From Trichococcus alkaliphilus (lineage in GTDB: Bacteria; Bacillota; Bacilli; Lactobacillales; Aerococcaceae), in the NCBI RefSeq assembly GCF_003008695.1, contig NZ_PXZT01000001.1, forward strand, positions 186,001 through 250,000: 64,000 bases of DNA. Direction: 5' to 3'. Shown here one piece after another: positions 36,856-46,882 of the stretch; the first letter of the stretch is position 1; each line of letters starts with the position of its first letter. The notes beneath the pieces are model-generated. The model searched no databases. It was not told the DNA's origin and saw only the letters and a list, made by a program, of their open reading frames with translations. A program made the translations under genes and the position numbers.

Positions 36856-38220
36856 TTACCTTTTTACCATACAGCTGATGAAGAATCCATCAGTTCCGTA
36901 ATCATGCGGATATATCTGCACAAATCCTTCAGGAGTGAAAGATTTTTTATCCAAATAATCGGATTGTATCGGGACGATTGCAAATTCGGCATGATTTCCA
37001 ATGAATGACTGGACAGTCATTTGATTCTCTTCTTTAGTTAGTGTACATGTACTGTACACCAAACGTCCACCTTTTTTTAGCAACGAACTTACAGAGTCCA
37101 GTATCCGAAGTTGTTCTTGATGCAAGTCCAAAAAGTCCTGCGCATTTTTCACATATTTGATTTCCGGCTTTCTGCGCATCAACCCCAACCCCGAACAAGG
37201 GGCATCGACGAAGATGGCATCAAAGGATTCCGGTGCAAATGCTTTGCCTGCTTCTTTTGCATCCATCACCCGGGTTTCGATGCGATCGGCTACATGCAGA
37301 CGCTCGGCATTTTGGTCGATCAAGCTTATCTTGTGCTCATACATATCTAAGGCGATGACTTTGCCGTTTTCCGAAGCCGAGAGATAACTTGCCATGTGCG
37401 TCGTCTTCCCACCCGGTGCAGCACAGCTGTCCAAAACCAGAAAATCCTTTTCCAGCTCTCCGACCGGTGCGACCAATTGACTTGATTCGTCCTGAATCGT
37501 AAGGACGCCCTCTTTGAATAACGGGGAGTCAACGATTTTTCCGCCGCGGATCCGGATACCCGAAGGTGAAACCGGACTTGGAACCACATCATAACCATCT
37601 GTTTGCAACAGTTCAAGAGCTTCTTCCCGGGACATTGCCTGCGACTGCAATCTGACCGATACGAATGGATCTTCCAATAAGGAAAAAGCCATTTTTTCGG
37701 TCTCCTCGATACCGATTTTTTCAATGAAATAGGTGACGAGCCATTTCGGCAAGCTGGCCCCTACGCTGATGCGTTTCTTGGCATTGCTGATCGATTTCCA
37801 ATCGCGCAGCCCATTCCGCTGCACATTCCGCAGCACGCCGTTCACATAACTGGCGATGCCCGCATGGCCCTTAGCTTTAGCTATCTCAACCGCATCGAAA
37901 AGGACGGCATGATCCGGAACCTTCGTCAAATAGACCATCTGATAGGCGGAGACACGCAATAAATTAGTGACCCAAGAAAGTTGTTTTTTGGGATCTTTGA
38001 TGTATGCCGAAAGGCCATAATCCAAAGTCATTTTCCGCTGGATGACGCCATAGACAATCTCAGTCAATAAGCCGGCATCTTTCGGCGACAACTTTTCGGA
38101 TTGGATGACTTTATTCAGCAGCAGATTGGAATACGCGCCTTCATTCTCTACGCTTTCCAATATATCGACAGCCAGATAACGGACTGTGTGCTTGATTTTA
38201 TTTTTAAGTTTATTGTCCAT
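36856..38220 (-). CDS. rsmB: 16S rRNA (cytosine-967-C5)-methyltransferase RsmB
   Basis: RsmB (Sun), 454 residues. NusB-like N-terminal domain (about 10-140), then a Rossmann methyltransferase with SAM site VLDSCAAPGGKTTHMA and catalytic Cys region FVDAPCSGLGLMRRKPE, with TCTL bearing a second conserved Cys. Start ATG at 38220 (MDNKLKNKIKHTVRYLAV) fits the family better than an ATG eight codons earlier. It overlaps the end of fmt by 11 bases. Confidence 0.96.
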   Translation of the reverse strand: MDNKLKNKIKHTVRYLAVDILESVENEGAYSNLLLNKVIQSEKLSPKDAGLLTEIVYGVIQRKMTLDYGLSAYIKDPKKQLSWVTNLLRVSAYQMVYLTKVPDHAVLFDAVEIAKAKGHAGIASYVNGVLRNVQRNGLRDWKSISNAKKRISVGASLPKWLVTYFIEKIGIEETEKMAFSLLEDPFVSVRLQSQAMSREEALELLQTDGYDVVPSPVSPSGIRIRGGKIVDSPLFKEGVLTIQDESSQLVAPVGELEKDFLVLDSCAAPGGKTTHMASYLSASENGKVIALDMYEHKISLIDQNAERLHVADRIETRVMDAKEAGKAFAPESFDAIFVDAPCSGLGLMRRKPEIKYVKNAQDFLDLHQEQLRILDSVSSLLKKGGRLVYSTCTLTKEENQMTVQSFIGNHAEFAIVPIQSDYLDKKSFTPEGFVQIYPHDYGTDGFFISCMVKR

Positions 38221-39163
38221 CCGCTTCAAACCTTGTACCTTCATGGATTTCGCAAGAGCTTCCCCGCAAATAGTCCGCCGCTGACATGCGTTTTTTCCCG
38301 GCAGGTTGCAGTTCCGTCATTTTGAAGACGGTGCCTTCCCCGCAAGCCACATACAGAGCTTCCTTGTCTGTTGCAAACACTGTTCCGGGTTCATCGTTCG
38401 TAGTGGGTTCGACAGCCTGTCCACCCCATACTTTGATCCTTTGCCCATCCAAAAGCGTATGCGCCACTGGCCATGGACGCATGCCCCGGACTTGGCAGGC
38501 CACTTGTGCGGCCGTTTTGGACCAATCGATGCGTTCCTCTTCGCGCTTGATGTTCGGCGAAAAGGTGGCTGCGGATTCATCCTGTTCTTGCGGCACGAGT
38601 TTGCCTTGGAAAAAATCAGGCAATGTATCGATCAAAAGATTTTTGCCCAGTTCGCTCAACTTCAGAAACATCGTCCCGACATCATCTGCCTCGGTGATGG
38701 GTATGGCTTTCTGCGCCAACACAGCCCCGGCATCCATTTTTTTCTCCATGAACATGATGGAGACACCTGTTTCTTTTTCCCCATTGATGATGGCGTAATG
38801 TACCGGAGCGCCGCCGCGATATTTCGGCAACAAAGAAGCATGCACATTGATGGAGCGGAAACGCGGAGCGTTCAGCAGCTTGACCGGCAGAAATTGCCCA
38901 TAGGCCGCTGTCACAATCAGATCCGGCTTCAAGGCAATCAGCTCATCCATTTCAGGTGAACCGGAAATTTTTTCCGGCTGATAGACCGGAAGACCATGCT
39001 TCAGTGCAGCTTCCTTCACCGGGGAAGGCGTCAATATTTTCTTTCTGCCTACTGGGCGGTCCGGTTGTGTGACAACTGCGATCACATCATAACCATGCTT
39101 CAATAAAGCCTCTAAAATGGGCACTGAAAATTCCGGAGTGCCCATAAAAATGATTTTTTTCAT
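38210..39163 (-). CDS. fmt: Methionyl-tRNA formyltransferase
   Basis: Fmt, 317 residues, formylates initiator Met-tRNA using 10-formyltetrahydrofolate. The formyltransferase core has INVHASLLPKYRGGAPVHYAI with the catalytic Asn and His, and GVSIMFMEKKMDAGAVL with the Asp. A C-terminal OB-like domain follows from about residue 205. Start ATG follows AGGAGG, 11 bp after priA. No def gene is seen next to it in this window, although def-fmt is a frequent pair elsewhere. Confidence 0.97.
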   Translation of the reverse strand: MKKIIFMGTPEFSVPILEALLKHGYDVIAVVTQPDRPVGRKKILTPSPVKEAALKHGLPVYQPEKISGSPEMDELIALKPDLIVTAAYGQFLPVKLLNAPRFRSINVHASLLPKYRGGAPVHYAIINGEKETGVSIMFMEKKMDAGAVLAQKAIPITEADDVGTMFLKLSELGKNLLIDTLPDFFQGKLVPQEQDESAATFSPNIKREEERIDWSKTAAQVACQVRGMRPWPVAHTLLDGQRIKVWGGQAVEPTTNDEPGTVFATDKEALYVACGEGTVFKMTELQPAGKKRMSAADYLRGSSCEIHEGTRFEADGQ

Positions 39164-39174
39164 TTGTTTACCTC

Positions 39175-41580
39175 CTAGAAGAAATTGACCGGCTCTGAAT
39201 CGATCGAAATATAGAGACCGCGTGCATTTTCTTTTTGTGACTCATCCAAAATCTGTTTCAACGCCGGATGTAGTTTGGTTTCCTGTTTGTATTTCACTAA
39301 TATCTGAAAATAATAGCGGTTGTTCACTCTCGCGATGGACCCTTTGGATGGCCCGAGCATGATTGTGTCAGGCTCAAGCTTTTTTTGAAGGATTTCATGG
39401 ATTTCATAAATTTTCTTCTGCGCTTTCTTTTCGTCCGGGTTGCTTACGGTGATGAGCGCGGTGTAAAAATACGGCGGATAACCCGCTTTATGCCGGAGCG
39501 ACATCTCGGTACGGTAAAAGCCTTCGTAATTGTGTTGTTGGGCAAAAAGGATGGCGTAATGATCCGGATTATAGGATTGCACGACCACCTCACCGGACAA
39601 CTCCGCGCGACCCGCGCGTCCGCTGACTTGGGTCAGCAGCTGGAACGTCCTTTCCGAAGACCGGAAATCCGGCAGTCCCAATGAAGTATCCGCATTGATG
39701 ACGCCGACCAAAGTGATGTTCGGAAAGTCCAATCCTTTTGCGATCATCTGCGTGCCCAGCAAGATGTCGGCCTCTCCTCTTCCGAATGCCGACAGGATAG
39801 CCTCATGGCCGCCTTTCTTGCGGGTGGTGTCCACATCCATGCGCAAAATGCGCGCATCAGGGAAGAGCGCCTGCAGTTCTTCCTCGATTTTTTGGGTTCC
39901 CGTACCGTAATAGCGGAAATTGTGGCCCTTGCATTTCGGACAGGTGTTGGGGATTTCTTCTTCATGGCCGCAGTAATGGCACTTCATCGTTTTGCTGTCC
40001 ATATGCAAAGTCAGACTGATGTCGCAGTTCGGGCACTCGAGGACGAAACCGCAATCCCGGCACATGATGAAAGAGGAATAGCCTCTTTTGTTCAGCATCA
40101 GCACAATCTGCTGTTTCTTCTGCAGACGATCCGTGATCTTTTCCTGCAGCATCATGGAAAAGCTGCTGCGGTTGTTCGCTTTGAACTCATCACGCATATC
40201 GACAATCTCGACTTGGGGCAGCGCGCGTTGATTGAAGCGTCCCTTCAATTCGACCAATGTGTAAACCTTTTTTTGCGCTCTGGCCCGCGACTCCAGCGAA
40301 GGCGTGGCGCTGCCCAGAACAACCGGGCAATGGTTATGCTGCCCGCGCCAGATTGCTATGTTCCGGGCATGATACTTCGGATTTTCGTCTTGCTTGTACG
40401 TACTCTCGTGTTCTTCATCCATAATGATGATGCCGAGATTCTCAACCGGGGCAAAAATGGAAGAACGCGCGCCAACTACGACATCGGCATCGCCGCGGTG
40501 GATTTTGCGCCACTCGTCGTATTTCTCTCCCGATGACAAGGCACTGTGCATCACTGCCACGCGGTTGCCGAAGCGGCTCTTGAAGTGGTTGACCATCTGC
40601 GGAGTCAAAGCGATTTCAGGGACAAGCATCAAGGCGGTCTTGCCTTGTTTGATCACTTCAGCGATCAATTGAAGGTAGACTTCGGTCTTGCCGCTTCCCG
40701 TAACGCCTTGGAGCAGAAAAATCTCATGCCGTTCTTCCTTGATGCTGGCACCCATCGTCCGGAATGCTGCCGTCTGTTCGTCCGACAGGGGCATCGCTTC
40801 GGTTTTTTTGAACTGTCTATCCTTAAAGGGATCCCGGAGTATTTCCCGGTCAGCTACTTTGAGCCAGCCCTTTTCCACCCCGGTCCGGATTGTGCTTGAA
40901 CCGATGTCGAATTGATCCTTGTATTCCTTGGACGTCAACGGGGTTCCGTTCATGGACATGATTGCCGCCAACAGGGCTTGCTGTTGCTTGGCCGTTTTTT
41001 TCAGGCTGCGGTATGCGTCTTCCAGACTGTCCATTTCCAGATCGGAATAATAGACCTGCACCGTTTTTGCCTTCGCCTGGTTTTTGAGGATGTAATTGAC
41101 TTCAATTTTCCCGGCTCGCTTCAATTCGATCAGTTGCGGCAAAATGCCGCGGTCGACGGCGTTTTCCCAACTCATTTTGCTTTTCCCTTGAAAAAGTCCG
41201 TAGAAGGTCTCCTCATCCAATTCATCGACAATCTCTATTTCTTTTTCGTACTTCGCCTTCATCAAAGGCGGCAACATCGTCTGGTAACAATGGATCCGAT
41301 AGGCATAAACGGTTTCCGCCATTTCCTCGCCCAACAGAAGCAGTTCTTCGGTCAATGCCGGCTCGATATCCAAGGGTTGGATGATTTCTTTCAGTTCCCC
41401 TTCAAAATCGGTGTGGTCAGAAATTTCCGTTATGAATCCTTGGATGATGCGCTTGTTGAAAGGCACCTCAACGCGCATGCCCTTGCCTAATTTATGCTCC
41501 ATAGCAGGAGGGATCGCATAATCAAAGGGACGATTGGTCTGCATTGCAGGTATATCTACAATCACTTTTGCAATTTGCAA
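39175..41580 (-). CDS. priA: Primosomal helicase PriA
   Basis: PriA, 801 residues, restarts collapsed replication forks by loading DnaB-type helicase. N-terminal 3'-end-binding domain, then helicase motifs: Walker A GVTGSGKTEV, DEEH box IIMDEEHESTYKQDE, LGSATPSLES, and a zinc-binding insertion with four CxxC pairs (CRDC, CPNC, CHYC, CPKC). The start is TTG at 41580 (MQIAKVIVDIP) with GGGGAGGG upstream. First gene of the priA-fmt-rsmB-prpC-prkC unit. Confidence 0.97.
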   Translation of the reverse strand: MQIAKVIVDIPAMQTNRPFDYAIPPAMEHKLGKGMRVEVPFNKRIIQGFITEISDHTDFEGELKEIIQPLDIEPALTEELLLLGEEMAETVYAYRIHCYQTMLPPLMKAKYEKEIEIVDELDEETFYGLFQGKSKMSWENAVDRGILPQLIELKRAGKIEVNYILKNQAKAKTVQVYYSDLEMDSLEDAYRSLKKTAKQQQALLAAIMSMNGTPLTSKEYKDQFDIGSSTIRTGVEKGWLKVADREILRDPFKDRQFKKTEAMPLSDEQTAAFRTMGASIKEERHEIFLLQGVTGSGKTEVYLQLIAEVIKQGKTALMLVPEIALTPQMVNHFKSRFGNRVAVMHSALSSGEKYDEWRKIHRGDADVVVGARSSIFAPVENLGIIIMDEEHESTYKQDENPKYHARNIAIWRGQHNHCPVVLGSATPSLESRARAQKKVYTLVELKGRFNQRALPQVEIVDMRDEFKANNRSSFSMMLQEKITDRLQKKQQIVLMLNKRGYSSFIMCRDCGFVLECPNCDISLTLHMDSKTMKCHYCGHEEEIPNTCPKCKGHNFRYYGTGTQKIEEELQALFPDARILRMDVDTTRKKGGHEAILSAFGRGEADILLGTQMIAKGLDFPNITLVGVINADTSLGLPDFRSSERTFQLLTQVSGRAGRAELSGEVVVQSYNPDHYAILFAQQHNYEGFYRTEMSLRHKAGYPPYFYTALITVSNPDEKKAQKKIYEIHEILQKKLEPDTIMLGPSKGSIARVNNRYYFQILVKYKQETKLHPALKQILDESQKENARGLYISIDSEPVNFF

Positions 41581-41608
41581 ATAAAGCCCTCCCCTTCATA
41601 TTCTAACC

Positions 41609-41614
41609 ATTATA
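41609..41614 (-). promoter_or_regulatory. priA operon -10 element
   Basis: Consensus TATAAT on the minus strand, about 30 bp before priA and after the rpoZ terminator. The -35 (near GACTTT) is poor. Confidence 0.5.
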
Positions 41615-41656
41615 ATACTAAATTATGCCGATAAAGTCTTGTAGCAGTTTTTGGCA

Positions 41657-41706
41657 TCAAAAAAATAAAACTACTGATTTTGAAGTTCAAAAACAGTAGT
41701 CTTTTT
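41657..41706 (-). terminator. Terminator after gmk-rpoZ
   Basis: ACTACTG-TTTTTGAA paired with TTCAAAA-TCAGTAGT, a long stem followed by TTTATTTTTTT on the minus strand. It also has a T-run in the plus direction. Confidence 0.85.
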
Positions 41707-41720
41707 TCATTCCTATTCTG

Positions 41721-41936
41721 TTATCTTTCAGGGATGATGGATTTCGGATCGATTTCCAATTCGCCGGCAACTACCTCTTCCAGTGCACGTCCAACATTCT
41801 TGAATGACTGGTAAGTGTCCAATAAAGGCTCGGAGCGATCGTGTAATTGGTGCGCTCTTTTGCTTGAAAGAATGACCATTGAATATTTTGAATCCACTTG
41901 CTCCAACAATTTATCGATCGAAGGATATAACATCAT
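41721..41936 (-). CDS. rpoZ: RNA polymerase omega subunit
   Basis: Omega, 71 residues, a small subunit that aids RNA polymerase assembly. The N-terminal MLYPSIDKLLEQVDSKYSMV and RAHQL are typical. It lies 6 bp after gmk, the standard pairing. The start is one of two consecutive ATG codons (41936 or 41933), with AAAGGGAG upstream. Terminated right after its stop. Confidence 0.96.
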   Translation of the reverse strand: MMLYPSIDKLLEQVDSKYSMVILSSKRAHQLHDRSEPLLDTYQSFKNVGRALEEVVAGELEIDPKSIIPER

Positions 41937-41942
41937 AATATT

Positions 41943-42554
41943 TTACTCCCTTTCATCCGCACAGATGGTATCCAGAATCCGTGAAACTTTCAAGTGTTCG
42001 CTTTGGATGATGCCAAGCACTTTCTGTACCGCATTCTCTACTGTGTCGTTTTCTACCGCATAATCATAATAACGCATCAAACTCAGCTCTTCAATAGCCT
42101 TTTCCATTCTTTGCTTGATGATCGGAGACTCGTCCGTACCGCGATTTACGATCCGTGATTCCAGTTCCGTCATATCAGGAGGCGTCAAGAAGATGAATAT
42201 CCCTTCAGGCATCCGTTCCTTCACTTGCATGGCACCTTGAACTTCGATCTCCAGAAAAATATCTTTTCCCGTGTCCAACGTTCTTCTTACATAGTCGATT
42301 GGCGTACCATAGTAATTACCAACATACTCGGTATATTCCAACAGTTCATTATCGGCGATCATTCTCTCGAATTCTTCTCTTTCTTTGAAGAAATAATCTT
42401 TGCCATCCACTTCCCCTTCGCGCGCTTTGCGGGTCGTAGCGGAAATTGAATATATGAACTCCCGTTCACCACGAGAAAAAATTGCTTGTCTCACAGTCCC
42501 TTTGCCTACTCCTGAAGGTCCGGATAAGACAATCAACAATCCTTTTTCTGTCAT
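41943..42554 (-). CDS. gmk: Guanylate kinase
   Basis: Gmk, 203 residues, phosphorylates GMP to GDP. P-loop GPSGVGKG (12-19) and the guanylate-binding region [22 protein letters not shown] are intact. GTP supply and (p)ppGpp sensitivity make this enzyme a stringent-response target in Firmicutes. It is co-transcribed with rpoZ from a promoter near 42630. Confidence 0.97.
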   Translation of the reverse strand: MTEKGLLIVLSGPSGVGKGTVRQAIFSRGEREFIYSISATTRKAREGEVDGKDYFFKEREEFERMIADNELLEYTEYVGNYYGTPIDYVRRTLDTGKDIFLEIEVQGAMQVKERMPEGIFIFLTPPDMTELESRIVNRGTDESPIIKQRMEKAIEELSLMRYYDYAVENDTVENAVQKVLGIIQSEHLKVSRILDTICADERE

Positions 42555-42626
42555 TTAATGCCCACCATCCAATTATATTTTTACAGCAGCGTACAGCCTA
42601 ATGCGGCCTTCTGTTTATTATTTCAT

Positions 42627-42635
42627 AGTTTAACA
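42627..42635 (-). promoter_or_regulatory. gmk-rpoZ promoter
   Basis: Extended -10 TGT-TAAACT on the minus strand, with a poor -35. It implies a leader of about 65 bases before gmk. Confidence 0.4.
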
Positions 42636-42712
42636 CAATTTCGTCAAGGTTAAAACCTTTACTGGAGTCTTCCGCCAACATTTTGTTAGTTACCGTTTTC
42701 AGCAACGGAAAG

Positions 42713-42752
42713 ACAAAAAAGAACAAGACAAGGATATCCCTGTCTTGTTCTT
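42713..42752 (-). terminator. Terminator after the ntp operon
   Basis: AAGAACAAGACA-GG stem paired over about 15 bp, 4-base loop plus mismatch, and a TTTT tail on the minus strand, 7 bp past ntpD. It closes the V-ATPase operon. Confidence 0.9.
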
Positions 42753-42758
42753 GCGGCA

Positions 42759-43394
42759 TCATGAAGCGCCCATGTCTTTGACTTTCATCATTCTGACGAT
42801 GCTGGATCGCTCGTTTTCCTCGAGTTTCATCTGGATGTAACGGATCGTCTCCTGCAACTGGGGAATCATTTTGTATTCCAATGCATTTACGCGCCTTCTT
42901 GTCTTTTCGATCTCATCGGCAAGAAGTTGGCACGTTTTTTCGATTTCCGATAATTTAAGCAATTTCGGAAGGATATCTTCGATCTTTTTGATCGCATCAT
43001 CCAATTCTCCGTTTGAGTTCACGTAGCCGTACTGCAAATCCGTTGATTTTTCGTCCTCAGCTGCTATCGAAAAATTCATTTGGGGTACGACAACACTCAT
43101 GATATTTTTTTCTTGGATGTCCAATACCACTGCCGTAGCGGGAACAGCGAACAATTCTTCGATGAAAGCCTCATTCAGAAGCGACTTCGCTACCACGAAA
43201 GATCGCATGGAAGCAGTCAGTTCTTTTTCGACTTCATCCCTCAGGATATTGTTTTCGCGGATAAGCAAGATGAATTGACGCATCAGTTCATCTTGCTTAT
43301 CCTTCAGCAGTTTATGGCCGCGGATGGATAGCACCAGACGCGATTTCAGGTTGGACAGTTCCATCCGGGTTGGCTTCACATTCAATCTAGCCAT
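42759..43394 (-). CDS. ntpD: V-type ATPase subunit D
   Basis: Subunit D, 211 residues, the coiled-coil central rotor shaft of the V1 part (equivalent to F-type gamma). N-terminus [20 protein letters not shown] and the C-terminal helix [16 protein letters not shown] are family hallmarks. It is the last gene of the operon, 6 bp after ntpB. In E. hirae, ntpH and the K+ transporter gene ntpJ follow; here neither is present and a terminator comes directly. Confidence 0.96.
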   Translation of the reverse strand: MARLNVKPTRMELSNLKSRLVLSIRGHKLLKDKQDELMRQFILLIRENNILRDEVEKELTASMRSFVVAKSLLNEAFIEELFAVPATAVVLDIQEKNIMSVVVPQMNFSIAAEDEKSTDLQYGYVNSNGELDDAIKKIEDILPKLLKLSEIEKTCQLLADEIEKTRRRVNALEYKMIPQLQETIRYIQMKLEENERSSIVRMMKVKDMGAS

Positions 43395-43400
43395 GAACGA

Positions 43401-44777
43401 TCACTCTCCCTTCGGCATAAACTCATCGATCATATCGCTCTTGATTCTCTTCAGTTCAGTAACCGGCAGGATGGACAACAGTTCCCAACCCAAAGCCAAA
43501 GTCTCTTCGATCGTGCGGTTCGTATAGAATCCTTGATTGATGTATTCTTCTTCGAAACGTTTCGTGAACTGCACATACAGTTTGTCTGTTTTGGACAAGG
43601 CGGACTCCCCTAGGATGACGGCCAATTCTTTTGCCTGTTTTCCTTTTGCGTAAGCCGCAAACAACTGGTTCATGGTCGGAGCATGGTCTTTTCTTGTCTT
43701 GCCTTCACCGGTGCCTTTGTCCTTCAGACGGGAAAGGGAAGGCAGCACGTTGATCGGCGGCTTGAAGCCGGAGTTGTTCAACTCACGCGAAAGGATGATC
43801 TGGCCTTCCGTGATGTACCCGGTCAAATCCGGGATCGGATGCGTAATGTCATCCTCCGGCATGGAAAGAATCGGGATTTGGGTCACTGAGCCTTTTTTGC
43901 CGATGATCCGACCTGCACGCTCATACAATGCGGCAAGGTTCGTGTACAAATACCCTGGATAACCACGGCGACCAGGCACTTCACGGCGGGCTGCCGAAAT
44001 TTCACGCAAAGCTTCACAATAGTTGGTCATGTCAGTCATGATGACAAGGACATGCATGTCCTTTTCGTAGGCCAAATATTCCGCGACAGTCAAAGCCATT
44101 TTCGGTGTTGCAATCCGTTCGATAGCTGGGTCGTTCGCCAAGTTGATGAACATAACTGAGCGATCGATCGCCCCTGTCTTGCGGAAATCTTCCATAAAAT
44201 ATTCTTTTTCTTCAAAAGTGATCCCCATGGCTGCAAATACAACCGCAAATTTTTCATCGCTGTTCAAAACCGTCGCTTGACGGGCGATTTGAGCAGCCAA
44301 TTCTTTGTGCGGCAAACCTGAGCCGGAGAATACAGGAAGTTTCTGCCCTCTTACGAGTGTGTTCAGATGGTCGATGGCGGAAATACCCGTTTGGATGAAC
44401 TCATCCGGGTAGTCACGCGCTACAGGGTTGATTGCCTGTCCATTCACATCCAAGTTCATTTCCGGGATGATTTCCGGGCCCCCATCAATCGGATTGCCCA
44501 TCCCATCGAACACACGGCCTACCATATCCTCAGAAACAGCTATGGAAAGAGGTTTTCCTCGGAAGCGGACTTTGGTGTCTTTGATGTTGATCCCGCTTGG
44601 GCCTTCAAAGATCTGCACCATCGCTTTATCTTTGCTGACTTCCAAAACTTGACCATGGCGGATTTCGCCGTTTTGCATTTGGATTTCAACCAATTCGTCG
44701 AATTTGACTCCTTCGATCTCCTCTACAATCATCAACGGGCCTACAACTTCGGTTACTGTTTTATATTCCTTAAGCAT
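43401..44777 (-). CDS. ntpB: V-type ATPase subunit B (non-catalytic)
   Basis: Subunit B, 458 residues, alternates with subunit A in the V1 hexamer and carries no functional Walker A. Visible: [15 protein letters not shown] at the N-terminus, [18 protein letters not shown] in place of a P-loop, and [22 protein letters not shown]. It overlaps the ntpA stop by 8 bases. Confidence 0.97.
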   Translation of the reverse strand: MLKEYKTVTEVVGPLMIVEEIEGVKFDELVEIQMQNGEIRHGQVLEVSKDKAMVQIFEGPSGINIKDTKVRFRGKPLSIAVSEDMVGRVFDGMGNPIDGGPEIIPEMNLDVNGQAINPVARDYPDEFIQTGISAIDHLNTLVRGQKLPVFSGSGLPHKELAAQIARQATVLNSDEKFAVVFAAMGITFEEKEYFMEDFRKTGAIDRSVMFINLANDPAIERIATPKMALTVAEYLAYEKDMHVLVIMTDMTNYCEALREISAARREVPGRRGYPGYLYTNLAALYERAGRIIGKKGSVTQIPILSMPEDDITHPIPDLTGYITEGQIILSRELNNSGFKPPINVLPSLSRLKDKGTGEGKTRKDHAPTMNQLFAAYAKGKQAKELAVILGESALSKTDKLYVQFTKRFEEEYINQGFYTNRTIEETLALGWELLSILPVTELKRIKSDMIDEFMPKGE

Positions 44778-46554
44778 GGTGCGTCATCCCTCCTTCCGCA
44801 ACGATTTCATGCAATCTTTTCTTCATGTCCGCCTTGATGTTTTTCATTTCGGCAAGGTCTTCTTCCCTGATGTATTTACTTCTTGCGATCCGGTCGCGCA
44901 ATTCAACTGTGCCTTCAATGATTTCGTTGAAGTAAGCGCCTAAACGCATCGCTTCGCGTGCTTCTGTTTCGAAGTCCAGTATCATATCCAGCATCGCCAA
45001 TTGCTTGTTGCGGGAAGTGTAAGTATCGACATCGTCGAAAGCGTTCTGCTGCAGATAGTCCTCACGCAGCGATTCCGCGACCGCCATTGTCATGCGGTCT
45101 TTTTCGGACAAGGATTCGATACCGACCAAACGGACGATTTCTTCCAATTCCGATTCTTCCTGCAGAAGGTTCATCGCATGTTGAACCATCTCTGACCATT
45201 TTGTCTGTAAGGCATTGTTCAGATATTCCCCGACTTCGGTATTGTAAAGGGAATAGGAAGTCAGCCAGTTCATGGATGGGAAATGTCTTTTTTGTGCCAA
45301 CGTGGCATCCAGCGCCCAGAAAACTTTAACGACGCGCAATGTATTTTGGGTTACCGGTTCAGAGGTGTCACCACCAGGAGGCGATACCGCTCCAATGGCC
45401 GTAATGCTTCCTTCACGATCTTCCGAACCCAAAGCCAGCACTCGTCCTGCCCGTTCATAATACTCTGCTACACGGCTTCCTAGGTAGGCTGGATAGCCTT
45501 CGTCACCAGGCATCTCTTCCAGACGGCCCGACATTTCGCGCAAAGCTTCTGCCCAACGGGATGTCGAGTCAGCCATGATCGCTACACTGTAACCCATGTC
45601 ACGGAAATATTCCGCGATCGTGATGCCTGTATAGATCGACGCTTCACGCGCCGCAACCGGCATGTTGGAGGTGTTGGCGATAAGGATCGTACGCTCCATC
45701 AATGATTCACCCGTGTTCGGATCGATCAATTCCGGAAATTCATTCAATACGTCAGTCATTTCATTACCGCGTTCGCCGCAACCGACATAAATTACGATGT
45801 CCACATCACTGTATTTTGCGATTTGGTGCTGTACGACGGTTTTCCCTGCTCCGAAAGGTCCCGGAACAGCGGCTGCTCCACCTTTTGTGATCGGGAAGAA
45901 CGTATCGATGACCCGTTGGCCGGTAACCATCGGCGTGTGCGGGTTCATTTTTTGCTTGAATGGACGTCCGCGACGGACTGGCCATCTTTGCAGCATAGTC
46001 AATTCTTTCGGGCCATCTTCCGTTTCGATGACATATGCCGTGTCATCCAAAGTGTAGCTGCCATCCTGGATGGCAGTCAGCTTACCTGAGATGCCGTAAG
46101 GAACCATGATCCGGTGCTCGATGACTTTCGTCTCCTGCACGGTACCGACAATATCACCGGCTATGACATGATCGCCGACTTTCTTCGTGGCTTTGAATTC
46201 CCATACGTTTTCTCTCTTCAATGGTGGGATATCCGTCCCACGCACCAAATAGTTACTTTGGGTGATTTCACGGAACGTATGCAAAGGACGCTGGATCCCG
46301 TCAAACATCTGCGACAGGATGCCTGGTCCCAATTCGACCGACAAAGCCTCCCCTGTTGTGATTACCGGTTCTCCAGGACCAATACCGGAAGTCTCCTCGT
46401 AAACTTGAATGGATGCGACATCATTACGCATCTCGATGATTTCGCCGATCAATCCTAATTCGCCGACGCGGCAAATATCTTGGATGTTCGCTTCTTCCAT
46501 TCCTTCCGCCATAACTAAAGGTCCGGAAACTTTTATTATATTTCCATTTTTCAA
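44770..46554 (-). CDS. ntpA: V-type ATPase catalytic subunit A
   Basis: Catalytic subunit A, 594 residues from a TTG at 46554. GGAGGGG sits 6 bases before it, and the length and the sequence [16 protein letters not shown] match E. hirae NtpA; upstream codons in the same frame overlap the ribosome site and the previous gene. Walker A is GPFGAGKT (around residue 230), preceded by the non-homologous insertion typical of V-type A subunits. It hydrolyses ATP to drive, or is driven by, ion flow through the membrane ring. Confidence 0.97.
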   Translation of the reverse strand: MKNGNIIKVSGPLVMAEGMEEANIQDICRVGELGLIGEIIEMRNDVASIQVYEETSGIGPGEPVITTGEALSVELGPGILSQMFDGIQRPLHTFREITQSNYLVRGTDIPPLKRENVWEFKATKKVGDHVIAGDIVGTVQETKVIEHRIMVPYGISGKLTAIQDGSYTLDDTAYVIETEDGPKELTMLQRWPVRRGRPFKQKMNPHTPMVTGQRVIDTFFPITKGGAAAVPGPFGAGKTVVQHQIAKYSDVDIVIYVGCGERGNEMTDVLNEFPELIDPNTGESLMERTILIANTSNMPVAAREASIYTGITIAEYFRDMGYSVAIMADSTSRWAEALREMSGRLEEMPGDEGYPAYLGSRVAEYYERAGRVLALGSEDREGSITAIGAVSPPGGDTSEPVTQNTLRVVKVFWALDATLAQKRHFPSMNWLTSYSLYNTEVGEYLNNALQTKWSEMVQHAMNLLQEESELEEIVRLVGIESLSEKDRMTMAVAESLREDYLQQNAFDDVDTYTSRNKQLAMLDMILDFETEAREAMRLGAYFNEIIEGTVELRDRIARSKYIREEDLAEMKNIKADMKKRLHEIVAEGGMTHHA

Positions 46555-46570
46555 AAAAGTCCCCTCCAAA

Positions 46571-46882
46571 TTATAAGATATTCTGTCCAACTGCTTTTTC
46601 CACATTCTCCTGAATGCGGCTTTTCCCGATATTCAACGTCCCTTTATGGTTCGGAATCAGGATGATGGCTGGTTGGACGCTGCTGTCATACCTGCTCACT
46701 GTATCAGGTATTTCTTTTGCCATTTCTTCCGTCAGATAAATGATTCCATAATTCTCCATCGCCAGGCGATCTACCGTTTCACGGGCAGTCTGGGCATTAT
46801 GGCATGCAAATACTGCGAAGCCCAAAATCTTAAAAGGTAGGATGGAATCTTTATCTCCCACAACTGCAATATTATGAGCCAT
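46571..46882 (-). CDS. ntpG: V-type ATPase subunit F (NtpG)
   Basis: Subunit F, called NtpG in E. hirae, 103 residues, a small Rossmann-like rotor protein that binds subunit D and stimulates ATPase activity. [18 protein letters not shown] and the [18 protein letters not shown] block are characteristic. It overlaps ntpC by 11 bases and precedes ntpA by 16 bp. Confidence 0.93.
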   Translation of the reverse strand: MAHNIAVVGDKDSILPFKILGFAVFACHNAQTARETVDRLAMENYGIIYLTEEMAKEIPDTVSRYDSSVQPAIILIPNHKGTLNIGKSRIQENVEKAVGQNIL

